NCBI RefSeq assembly: GCF_018476905.1
Contig: NZ_JAHCVK010000003.1
Coordinates: 248,001-312,000, forward strand
Reading direction: 5' to 3'
Origin: Geomobilimonas luticola
GTDB taxonomy: Bacteria > Desulfobacterota > Desulfuromonadia > Geobacterales > Geobacteraceae
Length of the DNA stretch: 64,000 nucleotides
Each line of letters starts with the position of its first letter. Position 1 is the stretch's first letter. A model generated the notes under the pieces. The model made no database searches and had not been told where the DNA came from. It saw only the letters and a program-made list of their open reading frames with translations. Positions 9,032 to 18,889 of the stretch are shown one piece after another. The translations under genes and the position numbers were made by a program.

Positions 9032-10954
9032 CTAGATTTCCACCTGCTGCCCAAGTTCGACCACCTGTTCAGCCGGAATATTATAGAAAGCGGTCGCCGT
9101 CAGTGAATTGCGGGACATGAAGGCGAAAAGCTTTTCCTGCCAGCGCATCATTCCCGATGGCTGCGGGGTGGAAATGACGGTTTCACGGGCAAGATAATAG
9201 GTCGTGTGCTCAAGATCCACCGACAGCCCAAGGGGCTCGCACTGCCGAAGCGCCACGGGGACGTTGGGGCTCTGCATGAAACCGTACCGGACGATGACCC
9301 TTGCGAACCCCAGGGGCAGGATGTTTACCGTGACCCGGTCCGCAGCAGGCACACGGGGGACCTCCTCCGTGAGGACGGTGAGAATAATGACCTGCTCATG
9401 CAGTACCTGGTTGTGGGCCAGATGATGGTGGATAATGGGGGGAGTCCCGGTGGGGTTACCGGTCATGAAGACCGCCGTTCCCTTCACCCGGCAGGGTGGT
9501 GCCGTAGCAAGCCTGTAGATGAAACCTTTAAGGGATTCCAAGCCTCCTCGCAATCTCTTGCCGAGCACGTTCCGTCCCCGCTGCCAGGTGGCCATAAGAG
9601 TAAAGACCACGGTGCCGGCAGCAAGGGGAAACCAGCCTCCATTGCCAATCTTCAGAAGATTTGCAGCGAAGAAGGAGAGGTCGATGGAGAGAAAGAGCCC
9701 GGCCAGCGTACAGGCTGCCATGGCTTTCCAGTGCCAGCGCTTCATCATGAGGAAGAAGGCGAGTATGGTCGTGATGACCATGGTGGTGGTTACGGCGACA
9801 CCATACGCACCGGCGAGATTTGCCGACGTACCGAAGCCGAAAACAAGGGTGAGAGTGGCAAGCATAAGTCCCCAGTTAACCGTCGGAAGATAAACTTGAC
9901 CGATCTCCTCGGATGAAGTCTGGACCAGTCGGAAACGGGGGCTGTAACCGAGTTGCATTGCCTGCCTGGTTAGCGAAAAGGCACCGGAAATGACGGCCTG
10001 GGAGGCGATCACCGTCGCAAGTGTGGCAAGGATTACGAGGGGATAAAGCGCCCATGTCGGAGCCAGGTGGTAGAATGGTTCGGTCGCCTCTGTAGGGCGG
10101 ACGAGAAGCAGGGCGCCTTGGCCAAAGTAATTGAGGAGTAAGGCGGGGAGCACAAAAGTGAACCACGCCTGGCGAATCGGCTGGCGGCCGAAATGTCCCA
10201 TGTCGGCATAGAGGGCTTCTCCGCCGGTTACCACGAGAAAAACAGAACCGAGAGCGCGAAATGCGAGGGGGCCGTTCTCCATGAAAAAGAGCACGCCATG
10301 GAGTGGATTTATGGCATAAATGACCTCGGGTGCCCGCACGATGCCACCAATGCCGAGTATGGCGATGGCGGAGAACCAGGTTGCCATGACCGGACCGAAT
10401 ACGGCACCTATTTTTGCGGTCCCGCGCTTCTGGAAGAGAAAAAGGAGGATGAGGATCAGAACGGTGGTTGGAACGACGAATCGTTCCAGAGTCGGAGCAG
10501 CCACCTTGAGACCTTCAACGGCGCTCAGGACCGAGATAGCGGGAGTGATCACCCCGTCGCCATATAGAAGGGCTGCTCCGAAAAGACCGAGAGGAAGCAG
10601 ACAGCGACGCTGGGCTGTTGAAAGAAACTGCCGCGGGGTGAGAAGGGCAAGAAGCGCCAAAATACCTCCTTCTCCGCGGTTGTCCGCACGGGTCAGAAAA
10701 AGGAGATACTTGACGGAGATTACGAGGGTGAGAGCCCAGAAGACGAGGGAAAGTATGCCAAGTACGTTTTCAGGCGTTGATGGGAGGGGGTGGCTGCCGT
10801 GAAAACACTCTCTGAGCCCATATAAAGGACTCGTGCCGATGTCACCATAGACAACGCCAAGAGCAGTAATGCTAAGCGCCAGACCACGGCGCATGCCATT
10901 CTCCTGGGTCGCATCTACCTTGCTGTCCTGCTTTTCGTTGGAATTGTGCTTCAT
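9032..10954 (-). CDS. kup: Kup-family potassium uptake protein
   Basis: A 640-residue inner-membrane transporter. The first helix shows the family signature LGVVYGDIGTSPLYGLRECF, then GEGGILALLALL and GGEALYADMGHFG. About twelve membrane helices are followed by a soluble C-terminal domain of roughly 170 residues. Kup proteins are proton-coupled potassium importers used at low pH or high osmolarity. In the island it sits beside trehalose synthesis genes, a standard osmotic-stress pairing. Only a weak AGGGTAGA precedes the ATG. Confidence 0.93.
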   Translation of the reverse strand: MKHNSNEKQDSKVDATQENGMRRGLALSITALGVVYGDIGTSPLYGLRECFHGSHPLPSTPENVLGILSLVFWALTLVISVKYLLFLTRADNRGEGGILALLALLTPRQFLSTAQRRCLLPLGLFGAALLYGDGVITPAISVLSAVEGLKVAAPTLERFVVPTTVLILILLFLFQKRGTAKIGAVFGPVMATWFSAIAILGIGGIVRAPEVIYAINPLHGVLFFMENGPLAFRALGSVFLVVTGGEALYADMGHFGRQPIRQAWFTFVLPALLLNYFGQGALLLVRPTEATEPFYHLAPTWALYPLVILATLATVIASQAVISGAFSLTRQAMQLGYSPRFRLVQTSSEEIGQVYLPTVNWGLMLATLTLVFGFGTSANLAGAYGVAVTTTMVITTILAFFLMMKRWHWKAMAACTLAGLFLSIDLSFFAANLLKIGNGGWFPLAAGTVVFTLMATWQRGRNVLGKRLRGGLESLKGFIYRLATAPPCRVKGTAVFMTGNPTGTPPIIHHHLAHNQVLHEQVIILTVLTEEVPRVPAADRVTVNILPLGFARVIVRYGFMQSPNVPVALRQCEPLGLSVDLEHTTYYLARETVISTPQPSGMMRWQEKLFAFMSRNSLTATAFYNIPAEQVVELGQQVEI

Positions 10955-11037
10955 TCTACCCTAAGATGCGCAAGTAACGTTGCCATTGCATCTGGCTCCG
11001 AGAAGGCTGTTCATGGTTCGCGGTGTCATCCTACGTT

Positions 11038-12660
11038 TCATTCGGCCAAAACAGAAATCTTTACCGCCGCACCCTTTCTTCGCAGAGGACCGATTTTCGT
11101 CGTAATCCGGTCACGGGGCACCCCGCACGACGTGGTCAGATAATCTGCCACCCCACTGAGCCGTTCAGCCGCCAGGCGTCTTTCTTTGCTACTGGCCCGC
11201 CCGGGCAACGCTTCCACCTGGATGGTAACACTCCTGTCGGATTGGTAGACATCCCTGAGTTTGAGCATCTTTTTTTTCATCTCTTCGGAAAGAATAGTTT
11301 CCCCTGTCCGGAATGCAAGCAAGGGGACAAAAGGCGCGGTTTCGACCGTCAGTTGAACCTCACTACCCAAGTCCGCGGCAAGATACCTCCGCAGCCATGC
11401 CGTCTCGTCGCCAGTCAGGGGAGTGTCACGCTGAAGTTTCATCCGGATGGCGAGGCCGCCTGCAGAATAATTGCGCAAGCCGACTGAGAGAGCGGCAATC
11501 CTGGCAGGGATTATCACTTGGGCAAGCCGGTCTTCTGTCCGTTTCACGGTGGTCCTCAAGTGTTCGCCGGGGCTGATCGGTGTCTCGACGACAGGCTTCA
11601 ACGAAGCGATCGCGGGAGGTTGCGATCGCGGCAATTCTTTGAGTCCGCCAGTCTGAACCTTGATCTGTTCGAGGTTGAGGACCACTTTTTGCCGCAAAGT
11701 CGATGACAGAGCACTCTCCACCTGTCTCGCGTCTGCTTCATTCAGGTAGCGCACGGTATTTACCACCGCATCGATCTTCAGCACGTCGTCGCTTCCGACC
11801 TTGTACGTGAAGGTAGCGAGATGGGACTGATTTGCCCTGTCCAGTCTGGCATGCAGGACGTCACGGATTGTGTTGCGTAGTTTGACTTCACTGATAGAAC
11901 GTTGAAGGGTATAGCCAAGCGGAATGGAAATGACTATGAGAACTGTCACAAGAAAAGCCAGACGCTTCTTCAACTGGGAAAGTTCGACTTCTGTGGCCAT
12001 ACTCCGCCGGAAGCCGTAAAAGTAGAAGACGATACAAGTCGAGATGATGATGGCAACGAAGTTGGTAAAAAAGAGGAGGAATCCACCTAAAAACACTCGC
12101 AGATTCCATGTTCCCAGCCCAAAGCCCACCACGCTCAGGGGAGGGATGACAGCAGTTGCAATGGCTACTCCAGGCACGACAGTTAGAAAGTTCTTCTTGG
12201 TGCAGAGGGCACTCGCTCCGGCAAGGCCGGCAAGAAAGGCGATGATAAGGTCATAGAGGTTGGGCCTCGTGCGGGAGACGATTTCGCCAGTAAGCTCCTT
12301 AAGGGGTGATAGATAGGTAGCGAAAGCGGCGACAACGATTGACAAGGTAACGCTCAGAATGATCTTTCTTACAGCCTTGCTCCAGATGATGCCATCCCCC
12401 GTGACAAAGGCGAAACCAAAGCTTAAGAACGGCCCCATGAGCGGAGAGATGAGCATAGCGCCGATGATCACAGGGGAACTGTTGACAAGTAGGCCGCAGA
12501 GGGCAATCAGATTCGCCACGTTGAGGGAGAAGATATAGCCCGCTGACATCTCCCCTTCGGCGAAAACATCCTTGATGACCCCGCGGTGATTGATCTTTTC
12601 AGACTGACTCAGCAGCCATGCCCTCACCCGGCAGGTGAATCTGTCCAACGAGATATTCAT
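11038..12660 (-). CDS. DUF389 membrane protein with C-terminal OmpA-like region
   Basis: A 540-residue protein. The first 260 residues carry the DUF389 signature (NVANLIALCGLLVNSSPVII, GAMLISPLMGP, VVPGVAIATAVIPPLSVVGFG) and about six membrane helices. Roughly 270 soluble residues follow. The last 80, SVTIQVEALPG then RRLAAERLSGVADYLTTSCGV, resemble an OmpA-type peptidoglycan-binding fold, although key residues are degenerate. DUF389 function is unknown. TGGAG precedes the start. It sits between kup and the SpoIIAA-like gene, so an osmotic or envelope role is plausible. Confidence 0.75.
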   Translation of the reverse strand: MNISLDRFTCRVRAWLLSQSEKINHRGVIKDVFAEGEMSAGYIFSLNVANLIALCGLLVNSSPVIIGAMLISPLMGPFLSFGFAFVTGDGIIWSKAVRKIILSVTLSIVVAAFATYLSPLKELTGEIVSRTRPNLYDLIIAFLAGLAGASALCTKKNFLTVVPGVAIATAVIPPLSVVGFGLGTWNLRVFLGGFLLFFTNFVAIIISTCIVFYFYGFRRSMATEVELSQLKKRLAFLVTVLIVISIPLGYTLQRSISEVKLRNTIRDVLHARLDRANQSHLATFTYKVGSDDVLKIDAVVNTVRYLNEADARQVESALSSTLRQKVVLNLEQIKVQTGGLKELPRSQPPAIASLKPVVETPISPGEHLRTTVKRTEDRLAQVIIPARIAALSVGLRNYSAGGLAIRMKLQRDTPLTGDETAWLRRYLAADLGSEVQLTVETAPFVPLLAFRTGETILSEEMKKKMLKLRDVYQSDRSVTIQVEALPGRASSKERRLAAERLSGVADYLTTSCGVPRDRITTKIGPLRRKGAAVKISVLAE

Positions 12661-12712
12661 TGCTCACTCCAGCCGGCACAAACCATCATATGAACTCAGT
12701 CCTTCTGACATG

Positions 12713-13081
12713 TTATCCCTCTATGTCAAGCCATCGCCGAGCCTCCACAAGCTCGTCGTTGCCGAAGGCCCTCAGCTTTCCCGGCATTACAAATCCGAAC
12801 GCCTTCATTGCCACACGAATCCATTCCACATCGGTGACCACGGCAACTCGCTCCCATGCAGAGAGGTGCTGTAACCCCACCTTAGCATCGTCCCACATGG
12901 CTTTGGCATTAAACCCCGTGAACTCATTTCCGAGGTGGTATAGAAAGCGGATGTTCTTTCGCTGTGCAAGCATCTTCTCAACGGCCGGAATGAGTACAGA
13001 TTCGTAGTCGGCTCCAGTAACCTCTCCTTTTGCCTCAAAGCCGAGAACATTATCAGGCAGCCCCTGGATACGTTCCAACAT
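12713..13081 (-). CDS. SpoIIAA-like (STAS-fold) small protein
   Basis: A 122-residue soluble protein of the SpoIIAA-like group. It starts MLERIQGLPDNVLGFEAKGEVTGADYE, then KNIRFLYHLG, WDDAKVGLQH and WERVAVVTDVEWIR. Proteins of this family occur in stress clusters and may bind lipids or partner proteins; the function is unsettled. AGGAGG precedes the ATG. A fragment of a second copy survives at 14244-14394. Confidence 0.8.
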   Translation of the reverse strand: MLERIQGLPDNVLGFEAKGEVTGADYESVLIPAVEKMLAQRKNIRFLYHLGNEFTGFNAKAMWDDAKVGLQHLSAWERVAVVTDVEWIRVAMKAFGFVMPGKLRAFGNDELVEARRWLDIEG

Positions 13082-13214
13082 GGTACACCTCCTCTTTTAT
13101 TTGTAGTGACACTGGTGAATATTCTCTACAAGCAGTATAGCGCATGGGATACCGCCGGTAACAACGGCACGTTTGCCGTCAAGTCGTATATTCATGATAT
13201 TCCTCCATCGAAAC

Positions 13215-14237
13215 TCACCAATAGGCATATTCGTAGGTAAGTCCGAGTATCAGACTCAGGTCGGATGTTTTCTTTCCCGCTTCGGGAGAACTATTGAATC
13301 GATAATCAACTTCGAAATTGGCTGCGATGCTGTCACGGAGTGGCATGCGAAACCCCTGCTCCGCCCGCAGAACCACGGAGCCCACACTGAAACTGTAATA
13401 ACCTTCCTGACGATGGAACAGCTTGAGTCGCTTTGGAACGGCTTCCCAATCTAGCCCTGCAGACCAGCGCCCCGCAGCGTCACGCTTGTCCTCACCAGTC
13501 TTGACGTCTTCGTTGAAATAGGAAATGCCCGCTTCGACAAAAAGGCTGAGTGGTCTGGAATCGAAGAACTGGTAGCCAAGTCCGAGCCCTTCAGTATTCC
13601 GGAGATTGAGGTTGGCAAATGTATCCTGCTCGGTAAGCGACTGGGCGTAAGAATATATTTTCTCCGTGGTGAAGAAGTCGTATTTCAGACTGCCCGAGGA
13701 ATTGCGGGCGGTTGCCGCTCCGTTGGCCTCGGCGTAATTGTACTTGGCACCGACGGTAAATCGGTGCTTATGCGTCCTGACTTGGAACTGGGTTGCGATG
13801 TTCACCCCCCTCGTATCGGTATTGCCGTTGTTGAAACTGCCCCCGAGATTGAATACGCCGGAATATGTGGACGGGTTGACTGCCAAAAGCTGAACCAAAG
13901 GTACCGGCTGTGATTTGCCGAGCACCACGCTCTCGACCTGGATCTTGCCGGTTTCCGGGCAGTTTATCCTGCCGATAAGAAATTCATTGCCCTTGAATTC
14001 CACGGGAAGGTTGCGATCTGAGACGATGCAGCCTACTTCCTTCCAGGCTATACTGAGCTTTTCCTCCGCATAGCTCGTCCTGAAAACGAGAAGTTCCTTC
14101 TCCATCCTGACGATCTCGCCGGTGAGCCGGTCGCCGTTTTTCATCCGCACCTCGTCCGCCTCTGCTGAGAGCGCCGGAAGCAGTAGCCACAGCAGGACGT
14201 ACCAGAAAATCCGTTTATTGAAGGCTGGCAATGACAT
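13215..14237 (-). CDS. DUF481-family outer-membrane protein
   Basis: A 340-residue exported protein. A signal peptide (LLWLLLPALSAEA) leads into about 100 residues with RMKNGDRLTGEIVRME, a motif common at the start of this family. A beta-barrel of about 230 residues follows (GGSFNNGNTDTRGVNIATQF, alternating aromatic strands) and ends EYAYW, an aromatic C-terminus as in outer-membrane barrels. DUF481 includes salt-stress-induced proteins. GAGG lies before the ATG. The island context supports an osmotic role. Confidence 0.8.
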   Translation of the reverse strand: MSLPAFNKRIFWYVLLWLLLPALSAEADEVRMKNGDRLTGEIVRMEKELLVFRTSYAEEKLSIAWKEVGCIVSDRNLPVEFKGNEFLIGRINCPETGKIQVESVVLGKSQPVPLVQLLAVNPSTYSGVFNLGGSFNNGNTDTRGVNIATQFQVRTHKHRFTVGAKYNYAEANGAATARNSSGSLKYDFFTTEKIYSYAQSLTEQDTFANLNLRNTEGLGLGYQFFDSRPLSLFVEAGISYFNEDVKTGEDKRDAAGRWSAGLDWEAVPKRLKLFHRQEGYYSFSVGSVVLRAEQGFRMPLRDSIAANFEVDYRFNSSPEAGKKTSDLSLILGLTYEYAYW

Positions 14238-14243
14238 CTGACC

Positions 14244-14394
14244 TCACTTCCCGTACTTGTCCGAATCCTGTTTTTCACCATGTTCCGCGCTGGCACCGGT
14301 CTGGAAAATCCGGAGGCAGGCGGCATCCCCGGCCACTTTACCCTTTGCCACAAGGCCAAGGACATTATCCGGCAATCTCTGCGCGTCCCAGCAT
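14244..14394 (-). pseudogene. Remnant of a second SpoIIAA-like gene
   Basis: After a strong ribosome-binding site (AGGAGGAGG) and ATG 14394, the next codons match the start of the 12713-13081 protein if one base is skipped: ML-R, then QRLPDNVLGLVAKGKVAGDA against the intact IQGLPDNVLGFEAKGEVTGA. The start frame stops after nine codons. The matching frame diverges after about 24 codons and stops at 14244. It is therefore a frameshifted and truncated duplicate. Confidence 0.65.
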
Positions 14395-14433
14395 GGTTAC
14401 CTCCTCCTGTGCTATTATTTTAATTGCCTGCGA

Positions 14434-16773
14434 TCAGAGACGCACCCACCTGAGACGGAGGGCATTACCCACAACCGAGACCGAGCTTAAGCTCATGGCC
14501 GCGGCGGCAATGGCGGGACTCAACAGGATACCGAAAAAGGGGTAGAGCACGCCGGCTGCCACGGGAACACCCACGGAGTTGTAGACAAAGGCGAAAAAGA
14601 GGTTCTGCTTGATGTTTCGCATGGTCTCCCGACTGAGGAGAATCGCCCGGACAATGCCGCGCAGGTCACCCTTGACGAGGGTTACGCCGGCACTTTCCAT
14701 CGCTACATCGGTCCCCGTCCCCATGGCGATTCCCACCGTGGCTTGGGCGAGGGCCGGCGCGTCGTTTATCCCGTCCCCGGCCATGGCCACGACTCTTCCC
14801 TGCTCCTGAAGTTCCTTCACTTTGTCGGCTTTTACCTCCGGTAAGACCTCGGCGATCACCTTGTCGATGCCGAGCTTTTCCGCAACCACCTTGGCCGTAA
14901 TCCGGTTGTCGCCGGTAAGCATGACAACGCGGATACCCTCCTCGTGCAGCTTTCTGATCGCCTCCTGGCTAGTACTCTTTATAGGATCTGCGACGCCGAG
15001 CAGTCCGGCTGCCTTGCCATCGACAGCGACGAACATGATCGTCTCCCCTTCGACGCGCCTGGCCTGGGCCAGGTTGATGAGAAAATCGGCTTCGATACCG
15101 AAGCTTTCCAGAAACGGCCGGTTGCCAAGGAGAATTTCCCTCCCGTCCACCCGCCCTTTGACCCCCTTGCCGGGCACCGACTCGAAGGATTCGGCCTCTG
15201 CGGGTTTGATTTCCCGCTCCCGTGCTCCGTTCACGATGGCGGCGGCCAGGGGATGCTCGCTCCCAAGCTCCAGACTCGCCGCCAGGAAGAGAAGCCGTTC
15301 GCTGTCGAGTTCGCCGCTGGTCTCGATTGACATAAGCCGTGGCTTCCCCTCGGTGAGGGTGCCCGTCTTGTCCACCACGAGGGTATCCACCTGGCGCAGA
15401 AGCTCGATCGCCTCGGCGTTTTTGAAGAGTACTCCCATGGTGGCACCTTTGCCGGTGGCAACCATGACCGACATGGGGGTGGCGAGCCCCAAAGCACAGG
15501 GGCATGCGATGATGAGGACCGCAACGGCATTCACCAAAGCGTGGGCCATGCGCGGCTCCGGCCCGAAGAGCCCCCATGCGACAAAAGTCGCCGCGGCTAC
15601 CAGCACCACGGCCGGTACGAACCAGCCGGCAACGACATCAGTCAGCTTCTGGATCGGCGCCCGGCTTCTCTGAGCTTCAGAGACCATGCGCACAATCTGC
15701 GCCAGGACGGTTTCGGCGCCGACCCGTTCGGCGCGCATCACCAGACTGCCGGTTCCGTTCACCGTGGCCCCGGTCACCCGATCCCCCGGCCCTTTCTCAA
15801 CCGGGATAGGTTCGCCACTGAGCATAGATTCATCCACACTGCTCCTTCCTTCGAGCACCGTCCCGTCCACCGGCACTTTTTCGCCGGGACGAACGCGCAA
15901 CCGGTCCCCGGAAGCAACCCGGTCAAGCAGCACGTCTTCCTCCATACCGTCGTCCCTGACGAGGCGCGCAGTTTTTGGCGCAAGCCCCAGAAGCGCCCTT
16001 ATGGCGGCACCGGTCCGGGAGCGGGCCTTCAGTTCCAGCACCTGCCCCAGCAGGACGAGGGAGACAATCATGGCCGCCGCCTCGAAATAGACTGCAACTG
16101 CTCCATGTTCATCGCGAAAAGAATCGGGGAAAATGTCGGGGAAGAGGGTGGCTGCGACACTGTAGAGGTAGGCGACGGCAACCCCCACTCCGATGAGGGT
16201 AAACATGTTGAGACTGCGGTTAATGAGCGATTGCCACCCCCTGACAAGAAAAGGCCAGCCGCACCAGAGGACTACCGGAGTCGCCAGGATGAGTTCAAGC
16301 CAGCCGAAAGCGGCCGCTGGCACTACTCCCCCCAGTGGCATCCTGGGATACATCTCACCCATGGCTACGAAAAAGAGAGGGAGGGTAAGGGCGATTCCTA
16401 TTCGGAAGCGCCGCCGCATATCCGCCAGTTCGGGGTTTTCCTCCTCTTCGGGAGCGACTTGCAGCGGCTCAAGCGCCATGCCGCACTTGGGGCATGCTCC
16501 CGGCCCGCTTTGTAACACCTCCGGGTGCATGGGGCAAGTGTAGGTTGCTCCCGCGGCCGGTTCTTCAATCACTACGCCGCCGTGGGCCGCGATATGGTTC
16601 TCGGGAGAGGCCTTGAATTTCTCCAAACAGTGGCCGCTGCAAAAGAACCAGCTTTTTCCCTTGTACTCGTATCGGTACGCAGTCGTAGCCGGGTCGACGG
16701 TCATGCCACAGATGGGGTCAGTAGCCGCGTCTGTTCCGCCGCGGCGGTCATAAACCGACTCCTTTTTTTGCAT
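14434..16773 (-). CDS. copA: Copper-translocating P1B-type ATPase
   Basis: A 779-residue membrane ATPase. The N-terminus has a YHS-type domain ([21 protein letters not shown]), then a heavy-metal-binding segment [10 protein letters not shown] with CPKCGMAL, instead of CxxC metal-binding domains. The core has TGE-type [10 protein letters not shown], the ion-path [10 protein letters not shown], phosphorylation site [11 protein letters not shown] and [10 protein letters not shown]. It should export Cu(I), driven by ATP. I start it at ATG 16773, where GGAGG is 8 nt upstream; an ATG at 16794 has none. It may work with the NosL-like protein at the far end of the island. Confidence 0.93.
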   Translation of the reverse strand: MQKKESVYDRRGGTDAATDPICGMTVDPATTAYRYEYKGKSWFFCSGHCLEKFKASPENHIAAHGGVVIEEPAAGATYTCPMHPEVLQSGPGACPKCGMALEPLQVAPEEEENPELADMRRRFRIGIALTLPLFFVAMGEMYPRMPLGGVVPAAAFGWLELILATPVVLWCGWPFLVRGWQSLINRSLNMFTLIGVGVAVAYLYSVAATLFPDIFPDSFRDEHGAVAVYFEAAAMIVSLVLLGQVLELKARSRTGAAIRALLGLAPKTARLVRDDGMEEDVLLDRVASGDRLRVRPGEKVPVDGTVLEGRSSVDESMLSGEPIPVEKGPGDRVTGATVNGTGSLVMRAERVGAETVLAQIVRMVSEAQRSRAPIQKLTDVVAGWFVPAVVLVAAATFVAWGLFGPEPRMAHALVNAVAVLIIACPCALGLATPMSVMVATGKGATMGVLFKNAEAIELLRQVDTLVVDKTGTLTEGKPRLMSIETSGELDSERLLFLAASLELGSEHPLAAAIVNGAREREIKPAEAESFESVPGKGVKGRVDGREILLGNRPFLESFGIEADFLINLAQARRVEGETIMFVAVDGKAAGLLGVADPIKSTSQEAIRKLHEEGIRVVMLTGDNRITAKVVAEKLGIDKVIAEVLPEVKADKVKELQEQGRVVAMAGDGINDAPALAQATVGIAMGTGTDVAMESAGVTLVKGDLRGIVRAILLSRETMRNIKQNLFFAFVYNSVGVPVAAGVLYPFFGILLSPAIAAAAMSLSSVSVVGNALRLRWVRL

Positions 16774-16944
16774 GAATAGTTCCTCCCTGTTCAAGCGGTG
16801 ATGAGGCTTTCAAGCAAGGCAGCGGGAAAACGGGATACTATCACCATTATTGTTCTGTCGTTCCCGTCCGCAAGGGGAACGACACCGATATCGTGCCTAC
16901 GAAGAAAATCCGAAGAACACGGGCAGCATTCCAGCAGGTGATTT

Positions 16945-18183
16945 TCAAACATAGAACATCTTCTCTTCACGTTTACTGAGAAGCTGATGAAAGAGAGTCA
17001 GGTACTCCCTGAGATGCCTGGTGAGCAGAAAATGCTCCCGCACGTATTCCTGCGCCTTCATTCCCATGTTGTTCCGCAGTTCGGCATGATGAAGAAGGAA
17101 CCGTATTCGATGGGCTGCACCTTCCGGGGTGTTCACCAGAAAACCGGTATGGTAGTTAACGACCTGGCTGCGTATCCCTCCCACATCACCGCCGATGACC
17201 GGTTTCCCTTTCCAGAGCCCCTCTGTGACCGTCAAACCGAAACCTTCCCGGGTCGATTTCTGTATCACGACATCGGCCAGCCGTTGCAATGCGTTGATGG
17301 TACGATGGGCATCGGGGGGGAGAAGCAGCACATGGATATCAGGATCACCGGCAGCTGCTTCAAGTACGTCGTTCAGCATGGCTTTTCCTTCCGGATCATC
17401 TGTAGCTCCGCCACCGGCCAGAACCAACTGGACCGGGATGACCCTACGAACCAGCCGATAGGCTTCAATAACGCCGATTGGGTCCTTGAACCGGTCGAAA
17501 CGGGATATCTGGACGACCAAGGGCCGGGTCGGATCGAGTCCGAACCTGGCCCGCACCTCTTCCAGTTCATGGATGTCCAGATCACAGTTTTTGTCACTAA
17601 GTGGATCAATACTCGGGGCAATCAGAAACTGTTGATGGGGAAGTGTTTTCGCAAACTGGCACATGGAAAAGATGCTGGCGTCATATCCCACAATAAAGTT
17701 TTTCAGTGCTTTCCATGTCGGGCGGAACGGGTGACTGATATCGATGTGGCCGCGCCAGATCCATTTCCCTTTCCTGTCGCTGCAGAGATTGAGCAGAGGT
17801 GCGGGCTGGGGGTCATGGATGATGACCACGTCGGCATCCTCCAGTAAAGGACGCATCCGCTCGAAGTTCACAGCATTGACATCCTGGTAGGTCTGCCAGC
17901 CTGCGGAGGAAATGGTGAGCGGAAAGCCTTGCAGGCCGTTATGGATGGATTTCGTTACGCTGAAAAAGTCTCCGGACCCGGTAATCACTTCCCAACGTGC
18001 ATCCAGTCCCAGGTCTTCCATGAGGGGAACCATCCAGGCAAGGATTTCTGCCACACCGCCCCCTTCACGGGTTGAGTTGACGTGTACCACCCGTTTTCCG
18101 GCGAGTTTGTCGCCGAGTTGCCGGAGTTGCCGGATGACTGCCGTTCCCACAATCCCTTCATAGGCCTCAAGTTTGCGTCCCAT
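16945..18183 (-). CDS. treT: TreT-like trehalose synthase (glycosyltransferase)
   Basis: A 412-residue GT4-type transferase. VNSTREGGGVAEILAWMVPL near residue 35 is typical of trehalose glycosyltransferring synthase. The C-terminal nucleotide-sugar site shows STREGFGLTVTEGLWKGKPV. TreT joins an NDP-glucose to glucose in one reversible step, giving trehalose without the phosphate intermediate. The gene starts 3 bp after the stop of the 18186-18833 gene, and GGGAG lies before the ATG. It thus offers a second route next to otsAB. Confidence 0.87.
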   Translation of the reverse strand: MGRKLEAYEGIVGTAVIRQLRQLGDKLAGKRVVHVNSTREGGGVAEILAWMVPLMEDLGLDARWEVITGSGDFFSVTKSIHNGLQGFPLTISSAGWQTYQDVNAVNFERMRPLLEDADVVIIHDPQPAPLLNLCSDRKGKWIWRGHIDISHPFRPTWKALKNFIVGYDASIFSMCQFAKTLPHQQFLIAPSIDPLSDKNCDLDIHELEEVRARFGLDPTRPLVVQISRFDRFKDPIGVIEAYRLVRRVIPVQLVLAGGGATDDPEGKAMLNDVLEAAAGDPDIHVLLLPPDAHRTINALQRLADVVIQKSTREGFGLTVTEGLWKGKPVIGGDVGGIRSQVVNYHTGFLVNTPEGAAHRIRFLLHHAELRNNMGMKAQEYVREHFLLTRHLREYLTLFHQLLSKREEKMFYV

Positions 18184-18185
18184 AA

Positions 18186-18833
18186 TTACTCTCCCTGCAT
18201 GGCCACAACGGTTGTCAGTTCGTTCTTGAGTTCGGCAAGAGAAAGGAACATTAAATCAATGGACCGCAGCGCCTGAATATAGGGTTCAAAATCGCTCCCC
18301 CAGTCGGCAAGCCAAGCGGAGAAATCGTCAATGCAAACGGGAGGTCGGCGTTTCGCCTCCAGAAAATGGAAATAGATGCTGCTGTTGGTCATGTTGAGGA
18401 TGGCATTCCTAAGACCGGTCGGATGTTCAATTACGTTACCGGTATCAAAAACGACGGTCGTTGCTTCCAGGAAATAGAATTCGGAACCGGAGAGTGCGGT
18501 GGGTACGACTTGAACCTCACTCAAGCGCTCATCAATAATGTCAAGCACCTGAGAACGGAGAATTTCGATATCGGCAAAAAGGTAAGGATCAATGATCCCG
18601 AGACGCTCCGCCAGCACCCGGTCATTGAGATGGAGTTTGGCCCAGACGGCAAAATCATTGCGGTAGTCAGGATTGTCGAAAAAGGGGACCAGGGGTGTTT
18701 CACAGAAATGGTGATAGAGAACGTCAGCACTGCATATTGCAATCCGGTCACGCAGTTCCCGTAAATTGACGGCAACCGGCAAACCACTCATATTGGTCAA
18801 AAGAGTACAATCGCTCACGTGAAATGGTTTCAT
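18186..18833 (-). CDS. Conserved protein of unknown function coupled to treT
   Basis: A soluble protein of about 215 residues starting at ATG 18833, where GGAGG sits 8 nt upstream; longer in-frame starts overlap the previous gene. It is rich in charged and aromatic residues (SADVLYHHFCETPLVPFFDNPDYRNDFAVWA). I think it belongs to a family (DUF5752) found next to treT genes, but I cannot confirm it. It lies 57 bp after the GH15 gene and 3 bp before treT, so a role in trehalose metabolism is likely. Confidence 0.6.
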   Translation of the reverse strand: MKPFHVSDCTLLTNMSGLPVAVNLRELRDRIAICSADVLYHHFCETPLVPFFDNPDYRNDFAVWAKLHLNDRVLAERLGIIDPYLFADIEILRSQVLDIIDERLSEVQVVPTALSGSEFYFLEATTVVFDTGNVIEHPTGLRNAILNMTNSSIYFHFLEAKRRPPVCIDDFSAWLADWGSDFEPYIQALRSIDLMFLSLAELKNELTTVVAMQGE

Positions 18834-18889
18834 CGTGCACCTCCGGTCTAAGGCATCCTTTCTTTGCGAGATAGGCTTTCCCGCATTTT

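Noticed and set aside
16857-16883. Inverted repeat GTCGTTCCC/GGGAACGAC after treT
   Set aside because: No T tract follows on the minus strand, so I could not support a terminator call.
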